This document shows, one piece after another, positions 1-12,156 of a DNA stretch of 64,000 nt. Location of the stretch: assembly GCF_001540865.1 (NCBI RefSeq), contig NC_033622.1:16267695-16331694 (forward strand), given 5' to 3'. Below the pieces are notes generated by a model, which did no database searches, had not been told where the DNA came from, and worked only from the letters and a program-made list of their open reading frames with translations. The translations under genes were made by a program, and so were the position numbers. This DNA is from Ananas comosus (lineage: Eukaryota > Streptophyta > Magnoliopsida > Poales > Bromeliaceae). Positions within the stretch are counted from its first letter, which is position 1. Every line of letters starts with the position of its first letter.

Positions 1-851
1 TGATCAGAGACCGGTCTCCCAAACCTTCTACGCAGAGAAGCTTGATGGGTCCGGTCCCTCTGATCAAGGACCGGTCCCCAACCCCTGAGTTTTTCCAGAA
101 AACTTAAGTTTGAATAAACAAAAAGGAAACCAAGTCTTCTAAACATCTTTTAACAATGAAAACTTCACCACAATTTATTTATAATCATACCTGAGTTCTC
201 AAGGGTCTTTGATCACAAAAACTTCAATTCTTTTCGTCAATCTTCATCTTCTAATTCTTCGAGACTCCATCCAAACCATCACGAAATTCGCCAACTTATA
301 AAATCCTTAACAGCTACCACAACTACTGCAATGAGAAAATGAAAATATATTGGACTTTTTTTTCCAATACATGTAACCTCTTTTCCTAGTTCCTACTTAT
401 CACAAAAATATTTTGAAACTCTTAATTTACATCGGAAATCTTAAAAAAAAAAAAAAAAACCTTTTTGGTATGGCGCATGCCTCGCTTGCATTTTATCACC
501 CTTTGGTTCAAAATGTTGTAATTTGCTACCCTATGATTTTTGTTTTACTCTCCATAAGGGCCTGTCCTTTAGTAGGGTAGCAAAGTGATGCATAGTACAA
601 CCAAAGTATGCAAAATGTAGCATTTTATTATGCTGTGGTTATTAAATAACGTGTGACGCTGTCTTATAACAGCAGGTCCTCACAGCAAATAAAAACAAAA
701 ACCACATGGCAGTAAAGTGCTATATTTTGAACCACCAGGTAGTAAACTACAAATGCACTGAAAGCAAAGGGTGGATTTTTGAAGTTTCCTTTTTCTCTTT
801 TTACCTTGATTCCTTTAACATGAATCATATTCCTGTTTTGGCATTTTCTTC
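1..851. other. Left-edge intergenic sequence with GGACCGGTCC-like repeats
   Basis: No gene is recognised here. The first 80 bases carry three related palindromic words (agaccggtct, gggtccggtccc, ggaccggtcc) alternating with tgatcag/tgatcaag, which looks like the end of a dispersed repeat cut by the window edge. The rest is AT-rich with poly-A runs. Confidence 0.4.
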
Positions 852-1100
852 AGCTGGCTACCCAATCATGTAACCTTGCTAGCCCAATTTGTTGATGAAC
901 CTTACCCCACCAGATCAACAGTTACCAAAACGGTTGCAGAGTTCCGGAGAACGCATGCAGATACTTGGGACATTCAAAAGCATGTATTCACAGAAGAGCA
1001 ACTTGAGGCAAGCCCAATCGTTTCTTTCTTGGAATCATATAGAGTCTCACCGAGGAAACATTGGTTAGACATGTTCTATCATGTCAACAATAACAAATGA
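852..1100 (+). CDS. Possible terminal exon of an unrecognised gene
   Basis: An open frame follows a good acceptor (ttttcttcag, ending about 853) and runs to a TGA at 1098-1100. It reads roughly ...WLPNHVTLLAQFVDEPYPTR... and ends ...HWLDMFYHVNNNK. It has no plausible ATG of its own, so if real it is a last exon. The composition looks protein-like: charged and hydrophobic residues alternate and there are three tryptophans. I do not recognise the family. A weak resemblance to the C-terminal winged-helix-like segment of plant chromatin assembly factor large subunits occurred to me, but I could not support it. No convincing upstream exon lies in the first 850 bases, so this may be a gene fragment. 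Confidence 0.25.
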   Translation, partial: SWLPNHVTLLAQFVDEPYPTRSTVTKTVAEFRRTHADTWDIQKHVFTEEQLEASPIVSFLESYRVSPRKHWLDMFYHVNNNK

Positions 1101-3799
1101 CATGAGCGCTAAACATGCAACACAAGCCCTTCAATCCTCACAGGGCTGTGATTGCATTTTTGTCGGCCCAGTATGAGAGCCTTGATCAAGGAATGTTTTC
1201 TCTTCATTTTTATTGCATTGAAGTATCTTCTATCCTCTAATAAATCCTTATTTATATTTGCAGGTCCTTGCAGATACCTCATTTTCTTTCTCATACTTTG
1301 CTTAGTTAATCCATTATCTCATCTTGCAGTAGTCCATAGGTACCTTTAATTTGGAGAAGTCGTCCCAAAATTACACTTTCATGTTATTTTGTTTTATTTA
1401 GCAAATAATTGGTTGTATTTGTATCATCATAATTGTAACATTGTGTTATATCCTTGATATATTTAATTTGGTTTCTATTCAAGAGTTCAGATTGCCAAAT
1501 AAATAGGCCAAATTTTTTAGCATTGTTTTTTCCCATTGATTCCTTGAGCCTTGGATACCATTAGCTTGCAATGGGGCTACCTACTCAATATATGTAATGA
1601 ATTTAGGAACTCATCAACATGAACATACCAATTTTCACCATTACTTAGTTTACCTTCTTTCTGTGCACATGATACTTCTTCCGAAGAGTCACTTGAAAAT
1701 GAGTCTTGTTGCAATGAGTATTGACGATATGATTCAAATGGTATTTTCAAATAAATTTGTAAGATTATCAGTGCACTAGCTTTCTTACCGTTGGCTCCTG
1801 AGGTGATTCACCTTTGTCTTCCAAAAATCTTGGGGAAACTGCTGGTGACTGTTCATGTGTGGTCAAATCTCTTTATAATCCAAGGGTACATGCCAAGTGG
1901 ATATTTAATGAGGCACTAAACCATCCACCGAGCCAGGGAGACCTTATTCTTTCAGAGCATGTTTGGTAAGGCAACTCTTTCTTTTATTTGGACTTACTCA
2001 GTGTGATAACCTGGCAGCCTAAGTTGGATAATTTTTTCTTTTTTTTTTTTTCGTTCTCCTCAGATGCGATACTGTGTCCAACTTTGATACTAGAATGTGA
2101 AGTAGCTGATACTAGAATGTGCAGCAAAGAGGTCAAAGCTGTGAGTCTGTACTGGAGCCATGAATGATATATGGTCCACTCAGGTACCATGTGGCTTTGA
2201 TTTTTGAAAGCATGAGACAATTGAATGATGTTTTAGCTGCAAAACTATCTGTGGGAATAATTTTTGACCGGGACTGCTTTTATTTGATACATGGTTGTGG
2301 ATGGCTAGGCTGGACCATTGCATCTAATGAACCAGTATAACTATTCCTTGTGGTTGATCTTATTGAAATTTATTTAACTAGGATGGCACCTTTGGAGATC
2401 AAATACCATGCCATTCATCCTTTCAAATTAAATTAATTTTATTTTGATAATGCTCGCCCCATTAATATTTTCTAGTTATCTAAAGATGATGCTTTTATTA
2501 TTTCTCTTTTATTTCTCTGTCTAATTCCTCTGAAGCTTTTAAATCATGGCTCATATGCATGTATCTCCACAACCCCTTCGAGTCAAAATTTGCAGATTGC
2601 TTAGCTTGGCGAGCATTTAATCAAGTTTGCTGAGAGTTAATCCTTCCTTTTGGTTGCTCTTACTGAGATCTCTTCATTTAGGATGACTTCTTTGGAGGTC
2701 AGATATCGCACCATTCATCTGCCTATATTGTTTAGTTTGCAGTACACATAATACCCCAGGCGGAATTCTTTTAATTGCTTTGAAGTATGTTGTGAAGCTA
2801 ATATATATAATAATTATGCATGATTCACTGGTTGTGTAACTATGTTTTAGGAAAACTCCTCTCTGACCTGAACTTGCTCCAACTTCTTCGGGATTGACAT
2901 CAAGTTGACTTCTGTTGGAAGTTTGTAAGTTCCTCGCCAAACTTTCTCAACCTTTTTTAATTCTGCTATCGCCAATTTCGTAGACTCGGATGAATGGATT
3001 GAGCAGCAACGCTATTCTAGTGCCTCTTTGGCACGTCATGCACCTTCACTTAAAGTTCTTTTTAGAAATATAATTTTATCTAATTATGTGCCTAAGACAT
3101 ATTCTTACAGTTTTTCAAATGTTTTTGCTTGACATTTTCACTTTAGTTCAAGCCTTAATTAGCATGTTGATCATGAAAATACGTGATGGGCATTTATTAT
3201 ACCAAGAAAGAAGTTTCTTCCTTCTTCTATAATTGTTCTTGGGGTAACGGAGAAATCGCCTTTATAACATATCATATATGAGCTTATCAAATTAATGTTT
3301 CTGTTGAGAATTATTATCCAATTCATCACATACTTAGATGTTATTAGAGCTCATTCAGTGTAATTTTACGAAGTACTGACCCATCTATCTGTATTCTTGA
3401 GCTACTTCGGCAGTTCCTTTATAAATCTTTGCCAGAGTTAATCATTGTGTGTGACCTTTGTATTTTCATGAGCAAGTAAATCGACAGTGGTTGTGTTCTT
3501 CACATAACCAATCGCCCGGTGTGTTCTCACTTTTTGTCTAGTAATTCTCAGAATGCCAGCAATTCATGGGGATTACTAGAGGTACCTCTCATAATTAGAT
3601 TGCTTTTTGTTTCGAAATTGTGACTTAGTTTTTTGTTATTCATTTATACAGGCAGTTTCTTGCATATACGCTTTCCCCTCATTGTGTAATTCTATTACAA
3701 ATGCTCTTATATTCTAACCCTGTACTCTTTTATTGCGGGCTTATAATTATTTTTCTTTTCTTTTTCTGTTCCATTTCAGCTGTACCATTTGTCCCTTTC
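1101..3799. other. Intergenic, no gene recognised
   Basis: AT-rich sequence with only short, unconvincing open frames. A diverged 70-bp segment occurs twice exactly 300 bp apart (2351-2420 and 2651-2720). Otherwise I see nothing to annotate up to the MYB stop codon at 3800. Confidence 0.5.
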
Positions 3800-5556
3800 T
3801 CAAGCCAGAGGATTCATCAGATCCTCAGGTAAGTCCCAGAGAACGCAGTCAGCACCAAATATACCACCGTCCCTTTTTCTGTCATCTTTCCTGCCCTCGG
3901 CCTCTTCCCCATCGTCATCCTCCCCTTTCTCCCGCAATATGCCGGGCTTCTGTTCCGCCGCTCCCCCCGTGCACGTGCTGCCCGTGCAAATGCTCTGGCT
4001 CCACGCGGACGCCTCCCCGTCGTTCCCGTACGAGGTCTCATCGTATCCGAAACCCTCTTCGCCCAGTTCCGGGAATGCTCCGCACATCCCAGCAAGCCCA
4101 CTGGACGGCTCCCCAGCGGGCCCCACCATCGCACTCCACGCCTTGTCGGAGCTATTGGGCTCATGCATGACCGCCCGGGAGAGCCCCAGCTTGATCCTCC
4201 GGATGGTCTCATCCTTGACCTCGTCCGGATTCGTTGGGGGAAAGGCCGTGATGGTCGGACCGCCGGCGGCTAGCTGCGGCATCGGCGGCGGAGGGGGTCC
4301 GCCGGAGAAGTCGGTGCGCTTCTTGGTGAGGAGGTGGAGCATCTCGTCCTTGAAGCAGCCGAGGGCGGCCTCCGCAAGGTGGGCCACTTGGGGTGGGGCG
4401 AGGGTCGTGGCGATCTCGGCCATGAGGTGGGAGAAGGGCTTGTGGGTCACAGGATCGATACCCATCCCGGAGAGCTTCTTCTTCAGCTTGGTGTTCCAGT
4501 GGTTCTTCACGTCGTTGTCCGTGCGCCCTGGCAACTGCGCGGCTATCAAGGACCACCTATAGTGCCCCAAACCAGGTGTGACTGAGAAATTCAAATTATG
4601 TTTTGCAATTCAATCAAAAGAAAATTCTTTCTTTGGTGTGTTAATCAGAAGAGATCAGCTTTGGTATTGTGCAATTTGCAGTAAAATTGTCACTGCCAAC
4701 CGCTACAGCACCTTAGGTTGTGGGGCCAGCTAACCTTTCTGTGCTAGAAGTTTGAACAGCTATTGCAGAATTTATGCCAAACAAGGCTTATGCTATAGAA
4801 AAACTATAATGAATAATTTTAAGTACCCAGAAGGGGTTTGCGCGTGAAGATGCAGGTTTAAGTTGCAGTGGGATGATACAAGAAGCATGAAGAAGAGCAT
4901 TGCCTGTTTCCAACAACAGAGTGCAGTTTGACTATGGTTTGCTCTTCACACTCGGAGAACTCTCCATGCTTGAGATCAGGGCGGAGGTAGTTTGTCCACC
5001 GGAGCCGGCAACTCTTTCCACATCGCTGCAGACCTATTGCCCACGTTTGGCAAGTCACGGGTAAGTTACATGCAACAAGTTTGTAATTCTCACATATAGA
5101 AACTTCACCAGGAAACAGCTAAATGCCTACTTGGCCTTGCTTAGAGAATATCTTCTTACTAAGAAGCAACAGCCGCAGTTTTGACGAACAAAAGAATCCT
5201 AAAAAATCTAGAGCTTCTGGTATTTGGAAGCCAAAATGAGTTTCCAGTCCAATGAATAGAAGCTACGAAAATTTTTCATGTAGTGGTTACTAGAAATTCT
5301 ACTTTTACAGCATCCAAGCTAAACAGGCTTCTGAGCACAAATCAATTAAAGCTTTAGTAGGCACATAGTCTACAGTATAGGGCTGTGGAATTAATACGCC
5401 TGGGATGAGGTTTGTGTAGCTACCAGCGTTCTTAGGGATGAGACGCCAGTTGCGGGTTCCATGTTGCGCGATATAGGAGGATAGCTTGTTGTCTTCCTCC
5501 GGGGTCCACTGTCCTCTTTTTACGTTGTCCTTCTCACAACACGGGATCCTGCCCAT
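3800..5556 (-). CDS. MYB80: R2R3-MYB transcription factor, MYB80-type
   Basis: Three exons: 5424-5556, 4904-5033 and 3800-4556 (133, 130 and 757 bp), encoding 339 residues. Exon 1 begins [20 protein letters not shown]. Exon 2 carries [20 protein letters not shown] and ends at VVGN(R). Exon 3 begins (R)[20 protein letters not shown]. The block after R3 ([20 protein letters not shown], then [20 protein letters not shown]) is the signature I associate with MYB80 (formerly MYB103 of Arabidopsis), and the C-terminus DLPEDLMNP also fits. Exon sizes match the usual R2R3-MYB pattern. In Arabidopsis, MYB80 is nuclear and controls tapetal degeneration and pollen wall formation. Oddity: intron 2 has a GC donor (AG|GCAATG). 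The main alternative is another anther MYB such as TDF1/MYB35, but the post-R3 block argues for MYB80. Confidence 0.9.
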
Positions 5557-5617
5557 TCTTATCTTGCTGGCTTTATCTCTCTTTATATCTAATCTTAATC
5601 TTACTACTCCCCTCTTC

Positions 5618-5620
5618 GGG

Positions 5621-5663
<43 letters not shown>
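5618..5663. repeat. (CT)n microsatellite upstream of MYB80
   Basis: More than 20 CT dinucleotides lie 60-105 bp upstream of the MYB80 start codon, so it is (GA)n on the coding strand. It sits where the 5' leader or core promoter should be. GAGA-type tracts are common in plant leaders. Confidence 0.85.
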
Positions 5664-5665
<2 letters not shown>

Positions 5666-7469
5666 AGATTCGCTGCACCTAACTAATTAACCCACTCTGG
5701 AAAAGGTAAAGACTAGGAGAAAGAGGTTTCACCGTTCCTTCTTTTTCCCTATTCTATCTTTTGCTCGTCTTTGTATTGTATAAGGCGGTAGCTATTAATA
5801 TTATTTGTCCATGTAGAGAGAGATGTGAGGAGGGAAGTGGGGGTTCACGTGTGGATGCATGGAAGGCTCAATGAGCATGATTTGTATAAAGAATTCAACG
5901 CCCGTTGAGTGCGTGAGGCTCGGGGCAGGTGGCTCACCCACAAGATGCCTGGTCAACCCTCACGTCTCTCTCTCTCTCCTCGTTGACCTCTGAAATTGAG
6001 CATCTGAACGGAAGTGCAGGTTGTTTCTACCCTTAATTATTAGCATTTACTAACTCTTTGATTGTGCGCGGAGCTTATTAAGGTATCTTATGTGTGCTCG
6101 CTTTCGACGCCTGAGATGATTCTGCTATATTTTTCTTTTGCCCATTTATCTTGCTATTGTGATCAATAATATTTGAATATGACAATGCGTTCCGAGCTCA
6201 CAAACTCTAGGCCTAAGATGCATGGGCTCGCAACTCCAATGTTTATATTCAAGCAAAAGACGTGATCTGGGATTCACATTGCAAAGAAGGCTTGGTCTTT
6301 AAACATGCTATGCTATTATTTCATTATTTTAGGATGTGCAAATGAAATATCCCAAATCTTTTATATGGCCTGATGAAACCGACTACCTATGTGGGTAGTG
6401 CCGTAGTGGGCTCGGAGTTTGGTCTGGATTTTTGTCCGATTGAATAACCCTAACCTAAGATTTTCTAAGTACTACATTAATATAGCTCAAACTCTTTTTT
6501 TTTTTTTTCATATTTTATGTTCTCAAGTTTAGTTAAGCCAATCACAGGCGAGCTATATCTGTCTAATAAACATACCAAATTAGTGAGCCACACCATTAAA
6601 TCCTAAACAGTAAGCACGGCCCTAATCTTACCACAAGAAATTGATGTCTTTTGTCTAACTTACTAAAATTAATTGAATGAAATAACGAAGTTGATATATC
6701 TATTAAAAAAACAATGTAGTGTTTTTCCTCTTGAAAGAGATGCTTAATTTGTAGCCTAATTTAAAAACAGTTAAGCGTAGACTTTTTGCACAGGGAGAGA
6801 GCGAGAGAGAGAGGGAGAGGGAGACCAGTGTTAGAGAAGATTTAATAACTTAATTTTTAAGAAGATACCAGTAATGGAGAAGGAGATTTAATTACCTGAA
6901 CTCATAAGAAGACTATTGCTGACCCAATTTCAACTGGTTAACAAGAAATGTTCCAAACAACCTTGGCTAGCCTCACAAGTTTTTGGAGATCACTATGCTG
7001 TGCTCAGGTGAGCCATCCGTTAGGAGCTAAGCTACTGATGCCATGCACGGTGAAAAATATATAACACAAGCAGGCAATCATACCTGATAAATATCTATGT
7101 TGTTCTTTGTTGCGCAAAATGCCAATTCCAAATGCATTAGCTGCATAAACTGCAGAACGCAATCACCACCATCATGGAGTAAAGAGAACTTCAAAATATT
7201 GCTCTTTTCTAGGAAAAGAAACAACCTCCACCATAAATCCAGAATATTGATAGAACTTGGAAGCTACATTAAATATTGCTAAAAGCACATAAGCAGCAAG
7301 CCTGAATTACAAAAGTTTATGCATGAATCTGAGAGAAATGCAACAAAAGAATACAGAGTATGAAAAGGTACAGGTTGATTAATGGTAAATTTCAGCTGTA
7401 ATAATAGGTAGACTCTGGAGTAGATTAATTTACTAAACTTATGGCATCAAGAGATGGAGAAGAGTACCT
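5664..7469. other. MYB80 upstream / TM9SF downstream intergenic region
   Basis: The promoter side of MYB80 and the 3' side of the TM9SF gene. It holds a GA-rich patch at about 6794-6825 and poly-T runs. I see no gene or clear mobile element. Confidence 0.4.
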
Positions 7470-9458
7470 TCAATCAATCTTTACGGATGAGAAAAGATAG
7501 TAAACAAAAGAAAATGACATCAAAAAGCCGATTGTGCCGGTCGATAGCATGATAGCAAAAGCCATGATCAGTGAATAACCAAGGTAGAGTATAGCAGAAA
7601 CAGGCCCACTCAAGCTTCTAAGGTCAAACACCAGGTAGTTGATCGAGTATAGGAGCACATAAAGGGCAACCGAGCCAGAAGCAAAGAAAGCTTTCCACCA
7701 CCATTTCCAGTCCTCCACGCAGAGATGCATGTAAGTCAAAACGACCGACACTTCGGCACAGACAATCACAAGCAATAGGAAAACGATAAGTAGGAATCCA
7801 AACACATAATAGAACCTCCCAAGCCATATACTAGAGAGAATGAAGAAGAGCTCAATGAAGAGGGTGCCAAAGGGAAGTGTTCCAGCACCAAGAACAAGAA
7901 GCCAAGATGGGTATTTCCCTTCAGGAATTTCTCTTGGGATCTGATTAGTACGAACTGGGAATTCTATATGTTCAGCCCTTGTGCCCAGAAACCCACCAAA
8001 AAGGGTAAGCGGCACCGAGATGCAGAACCAAAGGGCCAGAAGAGTGAAAAAGAGTGAGATGGGTAAAGCCCCAGTACTCTTGTTCTTCCACAGTATAAAA
8101 TTTAGTGTGGTGAGAATTACGAATATTATTCCAGGGAAAAAGCAGGCAATTGACCAAGAAAGCGACCTCCATCCTTCAGAGCTACCCTTTATAGTCCTGT
8201 AGAGGCGAACACCAACATATCCAGCTGCAATACCAAGGAAGAGATAGAGAATGATCATGCCTGTCAACAGCATTCCTCTCGAGGCAGGAGACATGAATCC
8301 TAGAGCAGCAAAGATGATTGCGACTATGCCCATTCCCAAAATCTGAACTCCATCCCCAACCATGACGCATAGTAGCTTTGAGCAAGCAGGCTCTCTGAAT
8401 ACATCGCCCACAACGAGTTTCCACCCTGAAAGCTCCTCATTCATCTGAGCTTGGGCTTCTTTATCCAGCTCCTCATATTTAGTTAGATCTCTCCTAACAG
8501 TCCTTAGGAATATAACAAATACAATCCCCGCCAAGAAGAGGATAACCATCAAAGAATTCATTATCGAGAACCAATGGACCTTTGAGCCCTCCATTTTTAA
8601 ATAAGCATCCCACCGTGAGGGCCATCTGATATCGCTTTTCACAAACTCGACTTCATAAGTAAACGAGATCCTTTCTCGTTCGCGAATCATCTGAGATTTC
8701 TCAATCTCCAGTGGGCAGTTCACAGAATCAATTTTATCATACATGTTTTTCTTCAACATGGATTCTGGGTCCCGCTTCACACTGCACGGGACAACTTCAA
8801 ACCCTACAATCTCATACCCCGACATCTTCTTCTTATCGGTATCTGAGATCACTCCAAAGCCCTCTTCCCCCGTGCTAATAATCTCCACGTTACTTCCTTC
8901 ATACTCATGAACCAAGACCTTAAACTTCAAGTGGTTGATAATATAATCTTCTGAACTACCAACTGGAGTGTACCCAACAGGGAACCCAGTCCACTGAACT
9001 GTAAGCCCATTCTGCTCAGTGAACCGCAGTACAGGAAGGTTGTCGAGAATCATGTTGACCTGATAAAGATCACGGGTCCTCTGCTTCAAAAGCTTCACTT
9101 CATTCTCATTTAATGGGTTTGTGGTGCAGAGGTAGAGGGACTCACTAACATTAACACGAAATCTATACGGAGAGTTATCAATCTGATCGCCCATGAGAAG
9201 CTCCCCTAAATTCTCAGCACTCTTCTTGATCCCGCCCTGCGGCCAGCAGTAGGGGAGGCTGTAGTAACTGAAAGGGAGCTCGGTCTCGATGGAAGTAAGG
9301 GAGTTGACTTTGACCCAAATGGTTTCGCCTTGTGCGTATGTGTGCATATAACTACCAGGGAGATAGAAGGCATTGCCAGGAGAGACGATTAAGAGCAGAT
9401 ACAACAAAGCAGAGAGGATCAGAGAGTAAGATCCATCTGAGATCCGAGATCTCGCCAT
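7470..9458 (-). CDS. Transmembrane 9 superfamily member (nonaspanin, TMN/EMP)
   Basis: A single coding exon of 662 residues, full length for the family. The N-terminus has a hydrophobic signal peptide (about residues 12-31, ending near NAFYLPG). The lumenal domain contains the family motifs GETIWVKVNSLTS, LPFSYYSLPYCWP and GELLMGDQIDNSPY. From about residue 295 there are nine hydrophobic membrane segments. The last residues, VKID, fit the KXD/E Golgi-retention signal of plant endomembrane proteins. Family members sit in Golgi/endosomal membranes and act in sorting of membrane proteins, cell adhesion and nutrient responses. The start follows a probable leader intron: donor CAG|GTAACT at 9890, acceptor TATAG at 9470, leaving an 11-nt gap to the ATG. 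Closest to the Arabidopsis TMN11/12 (EMP) group from memory; the subgroup is less certain than the family. Confidence 0.95.
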   Translation of the reverse strand: MARSRISDGSYSLILSALLYLLLIVSPGNAFYLPGSYMHTYAQGETIWVKVNSLTSIETELPFSYYSLPYCWPQGGIKKSAENLGELLMGDQIDNSPYRFRVNVSESLYLCTTNPLNENEVKLLKQRTRDLYQVNMILDNLPVLRFTEQNGLTVQWTGFPVGYTPVGSSEDYIINHLKFKVLVHEYEGSNVEIISTGEEGFGVISDTDKKKMSGYEIVGFEVVPCSVKRDPESMLKKNMYDKIDSVNCPLEIEKSQMIRERERISFTYEVEFVKSDIRWPSRWDAYLKMEGSKVHWFSIMNSLMVILFLAGIVFVIFLRTVRRDLTKYEELDKEAQAQMNEELSGWKLVVGDVFREPACSKLLCVMVGDGVQILGMGIVAIIFAALGFMSPASRGMLLTGMIILYLFLGIAAGYVGVRLYRTIKGSSEGWRSLSWSIACFFPGIIFVILTTLNFILWKNKSTGALPISLFFTLLALWFCISVPLTLFGGFLGTRAEHIEFPVRTNQIPREIPEGKYPSWLLVLGAGTLPFGTLFIELFFILSSIWLGRFYYVFGFLLIVFLLLVIVCAEVSVVLTYMHLCVEDWKWWWKAFFASGSVALYVLLYSINYLVFDLRSLSGPVSAILYLGYSLIMAFAIMLSTGTIGFLMSFSFVYYLFSSVKID

Positions 9459-10110
9459 ATTGACTTCAGCTATAGCAAAATTTACACTGCCAGATCTGTT
9501 TGCTCAGACCCTAATTTATTCTACAAATTAACGTCATCTACTGCGAATCCTGAAACCAAACAAATTGAGAGGAAATACCCCAAATCAGGCCTAAAAATAA
9601 GATTTATATAGCTAAACACAGTCCAAATCCGATCAATACGACAAATAAACCCTAATCCGAACACAACAACGAGCTCTTCATCATCCAAATGTATGAAAAC
9701 CAAGACAAATCAGATGAAAACAACAGTAAAATTACCAGATTACAAGCCCTAACCAACACAAAGTGAGTGGTTCAACCTAAAACACCCTCGATCAAAGAAC
9801 AAACCCTGGATTCCTCCATTTTCGATCCGAAAAAACAACGAAACGATGAATAGAGAGTGAATGGAACGGATCTAGGAATGGGAGAGTTACCTGATTCGCA
9901 GGACTAGGGCAAGCAGAAGCCAGAACGGGAGGATAACGAGGAGGGATCTAGAAGCGAAACAAGGAGAAATGGGGAGAGGAGGAGGAGTTAATAAAGAGGA
10001 CGAGATTCGAGATTCGAGAAGCACCCTCTCCGGATCCGTCTCAGCGTTCGAGGGAGAAGATGAGTGATTGAGTGAGGAGAGGGAGTTGGGAGCGCAAAAC
10101 GAACTACATT
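9459..10110 (-). promoter_or_regulatory. 5' leader, leader intron and proximal promoter of TM9SF
   Basis: On the minus strand, a purine-rich leader exon (about 9891-10080) ends at a consensus donor CAG|GTAACT. A 421-bp intron (9470-9890) ends at GCTATAG just before the coding exon. The arrangement is inferred from splice signals only. Leader introns of this kind often raise expression of housekeeping genes. Confidence 0.55.
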
Positions 10111-10127
10111 TTATATTTTTTTTTATT

Positions 10128-10159
<32 letters not shown>

Positions 10160-11273
10160 TAAGCGGATAGTTATTGAGAGATGAATCTACGGTGTAACAG
10201 TTTTTGTGCCATTGTAACTATGTGACATGTGGGCCGGGGCTTTTCCGAATCCAACATTTACGGAGTAAGCTATTGACGGGCCCATTCTTTAAAAGTATGA
10301 TCTCCAATTGCGTCTCGTGTAGAACTTTGGTGTTGTGGATCATATTTTATATTTCTTAGTTTTAGAATTTTAGATTAGAAAATATGAGTTTGTTTTTAAA
10401 TTAATGTAACGAATTGATTTCTCGAGTATAAAAGACCCTTGACTTTGCCAAGGGCTGGATCCCACAAGTAAGCCTAGGAACCATGATAAGCACCGTAACT
10501 TCAAAAGCAGTACATGTCATAGGAAAGTATGATTTTCATAATATCACATTTTGCATATCATAATAAATCAGTTATTATATATTTTTTATAATTCTGTCGG
10601 AAAACAGAGAAATATACCTCTATATGCTTTGTTTAAACTCTGTTTTGCCTTGTAGTGTCAGTGAGATAGATTACATGTTATTTTTAACTGTGCATTGTGG
10701 GCTCCAAATGTAATTACAGTCCAACACGCTGTGATGCGCTCTTCTCTTTTACTCGGCCCAGAACCCTATTTAATTTGATTGGCCCATTAGAAGGCCCATT
10801 GGGCCTTGCCAATTGCCCCATCATCGCTTCAGTATTGGCCCACCCAAGAGACCTCGGTTGGCTCCTGCAACCTCCGTCGGCAACGGACCGCGTCGAACCA
10901 CCGCCCCGTTTTGGCACGGCCTTTTTGGTGCAATGCGGCCCTCTGCTAAAAAAAAAAAAATAAAATAAAAAAAAAGCCCATTTGCAGGCATCTTTTGGCA
11001 CTGCAGTTCAACAAATTTATTATTCAGATAATAAATTTAAAACTCAAACAGTTCGAAAGTTTTTTTGGAACAAAAATTACACAATCAACACTTTTTTTAT
11101 ATATTTATCTGTTCTTTTCTAGAAAGTGAAGGGACCAATATTATATATGTCTCATCAAAGGACAACTAATAAGGACAGGATGGTCAACGATGCAACCATG
11201 CACAGAGAGAAAACACTATACACTCTGCAACCTACACAACCACCTAAGAAGAAAAAGTTAACCTAATATGCTC

Positions 11274-11304
<31 letters not shown>

Positions 11305-12125
11305 TATACAAGGAAACCTACATTGATTAGCATCATCATGGAGAAACAAAGAAACCACGGTATGGCTTTCCTGATGTACTAAAAACACACGCAGCTCCAA
11401 GCTATCACGAGACCCGTGCCTGACCCTTCGTCGATATCACATTCCCCGACTAGTCAAAGCAAAGCAAAACAAAACGAATGCTTATAATATAAACGCACAA
11501 TATAATGCACTACCAAACACCTAATCATCACCACCACCCACGTTATTTGTTGTCCTAACTCTCCCCAAGAAACCCACCATTTTTTGTGTCTCTTGAAATA
11601 CAAGGTGTTAGTAGTAGATAAGAGAGATTCCGGAGATAACATCGCTCTCGCTGAGTTTCAAACTCGATATCTTAGTGCCCTCTGTGTGATTTGTCGTATA
11701 AATAGCCATCCAAGTGATTTTTCTTAATTTTTTTTTAAAACAAAAGAGTAACATCCTTTCGTTTAGTACTGTTTAGAAATAAACTCAGCATAACGAAGTA
11801 ACTGGATCTCAGAACCTGAAATCGCAAATAGCGATCATTAAATTCTTAGCCATCGAAAATTTTTAATTGGAAAAAACGAAAAAGACAGAGGACATGCAAA
11901 CTGTTGGACAAGGCCTGGCACATTTATTACTCCGCTCAGAGTGCCGCATTATATATTCTTTGTCGAATTTTGTCACGCATGCTTTAAATACTAAAGCAGA
12001 TACAAGTGGAACCAGCATTTTGATTAAGATGATTTCCTTTTTGACCTGTCCAAGGGTGGATATATATTCAATTATAACTTGTATATATGTACCAGTAATA
12101 TAAATCTTCTCCCACCACATGAAAG

Positions 12126-12156
<31 letters not shown>

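Noticed and set aside
3733..4585. Several overlapping open frames on both strands opposite the MYB80 third exon
   Set aside because: They are shadows of the GC-rich MYB exon; only the minus-strand frame continues the conserved MYB sequence.
10697..11001. Open frames with Pro/Gly-rich translations and site II-like words
   Set aside because: They end in poly-A-derived Lys runs, lack conserved sequence and overlap on both strands. No neighbouring exon supports a gene.
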